The position numbers were made by a program, and so were the translations under genes. 64,000 bases of DNA from Acidobacteriota bacterium (lineage in GTDB: Bacteria > Acidobacteriota > Blastocatellia > RBC074): contig JAFDVL010000030.1 of the NCBI GenBank assembly GCA_018268995.1, positions 73,356-137,355 of the forward strand, given 5' to 3'. The notes under the pieces are model-generated. The model made no database searches, had not been told where the DNA came from, and saw nothing but the letters and a program-made list of their open reading frames with translations. Positions 63,414 through 64,000 of this stretch are shown here, piece after piece; within the stretch, counting starts at the first letter, position 1, and every line of letters begins with the position of its first letter.

Positions 63414-63696
63414 GGGATTCGTGAGCGAGTGCTTCTTAGGTTGACACACCCGTGGCGTCTCGGTCGGATATAAATCGCTCCTATCCGTAATCTCTTCGAC
63501 GGAGATGCGATGTAAGCTGGTTGTCAGAAACAAAACGTTGGTGATGTAATGACCAACGCTCCATCAGTTGAAGTTTGCTTGCGCGAATTTCCCCTCAGCG
63601 AACACTGACGGCTAACTCTAGTGAAGGTGCTCCAAGCTGGATGGTGTTGGGGTAAAGCGCCGTGATAAGTTTGCTGCTAAAACCAAAGGAGAGTTC
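63414..63696. other. Intergenic region before the aminotransferase gene
   Basis: No gene supported. CGTTGGT/ACCAACG (63534-63569) is a small hairpin. TTGACA near 63443 has no well-spaced -10. Confidence 0.4.
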
Positions 63697-64000
63697 ATGC
63701 TCAATCGTCGCACTTTCTTCCAATCGCTGACCGCGTTTAGCTGGTTGCCGTTCACGAACGCAACGGAAATCCGCCCAGACAGTTCCACTTGGCCAAAGCC
63801 GAGCGATCCGCCTTACTGGCGCTGGATTCGCCAGCAATTCCCTATCCCTGCGGACGAAGCCTATTTCAATACCGGCACGCTGGGTGCGCGGCCTCAGCAG
63901 GTCATTGACGCGGTTATCCAACACATGCGTGAGAATGAACGCACCATCGCGCACTATGATTACCGGCCTGAGCATGTCGAATACATTACGGGCTATCGCA
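63697..64000 (+). CDS. Exported class V aminotransferase-fold protein, 5' part
   Basis: The first 101 residues are in the window; the gene continues past the right edge. AAAGGAGAG lies before ATG 63697. It begins MLNRRTFFQSLTAFSWLPFT, a Tat-type signal with twin Arg and a hydrophobic stretch. The mature part, IPADEAYFNTGTLGARPQQV then IDAVIQHMRENERTIAHYDY, is the opening of class V (isopenicillin-N-epimerase/CsdA-like) PLP enzymes. The catalytic Lys lies outside the window. Substrate is unknown. Confidence 0.85.
   Translation, partial: MLNRRTFFQSLTAFSWLPFTNATEIRPDSSTWPKPSDPPYWRWIRQQFPIPADEAYFNTGTLGARPQQVIDAVIQHMRENERTIAHYDYRPEHVEYITGYR

Overview
The window looks like an Acidobacteriota chromosome, probably the Blastocatellia side (inference). 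The pointers are a VWFA protein of the type first defined in acidobacteria (9.6-10.6 kb), a large SBBP-repeat protein ending in the Solibacter-type C-terminal domain (32.2-35.6 kb), a DUF5916 outer-membrane protein and many exported beta-rich proteins. I saw no rRNA, tRNA or CRISPR array.

Layout. 0-3.7 kb: minus-strand exported proteins (partial exported protein, phosphatase-like protein, DUF5916 protein, superoxide dismutase). 3.8-12.7 kb: a minus-strand block of response regulator, histidine kinase, VWFA protein, TolC-like protein, RND pump and adaptor. 13.3-19.0 kb: plus-strand run of small exported or envelope proteins, three of them preceded by a related stem-loop leader. 19.2-22.7 kb: minus-strand Cys-rich protein, GH43-like propeller and esterase. 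23.3-27.2 kb: LexA, a degenerate RecA-fold protein, a small coiled-coil protein and a B-family DNA polymerase without recognisable proofreading motifs, behind a promoter whose spacer carries three helically phased CGAAC repeats. 27.5-32.1 kb: low-density region with a DUF1016 nuclease joined to a decayed hsdM 3' end, then a possible sigma54-driven structured non-coding RNA, two small ORFs and a bidirectional terminator.

35.7-61.9 kb is a defence island in two halves. The right half is a complete BREX operon on the minus strand (brxE-brxA-brxB-brxC-pglX-pglZ-brxL), mixing the BrxE start of type 6 with the BrxL end of type 1; its BrxL ends in a MITD1-like phospholipase-D-fold domain. The left half is a minus-strand operon: DEDD exonuclease, a 944-residue protein of unknown family, and a 1975-residue fusion of DEAH helicase, DUF1998 zinc region and PLD-like tail. 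Between them, reading plus, is an RtcR-like activator (CARF-like sensor, sigma54 AAA+, Fis-type HTH). The gap between this activator and the exonuclease has a GG-N10-GC sigma54 promoter pointing at the exonuclease/helicase operon, and a repeat/palindrome about 95 bp upstream where an enhancer site should be. The most attractive reading is a defence module switched on by an RNA-end or nucleotide signal, coupled to constitutive BREX. That is inference from sequence only.

62.7-63.4 kb holds a cluster of a dispersed MITE-like repeat with 18-bp inverted ends; other copies lie at 12.9, 23.0 and 31.4 kb. The window ends inside an exported class V aminotransferase-fold protein.
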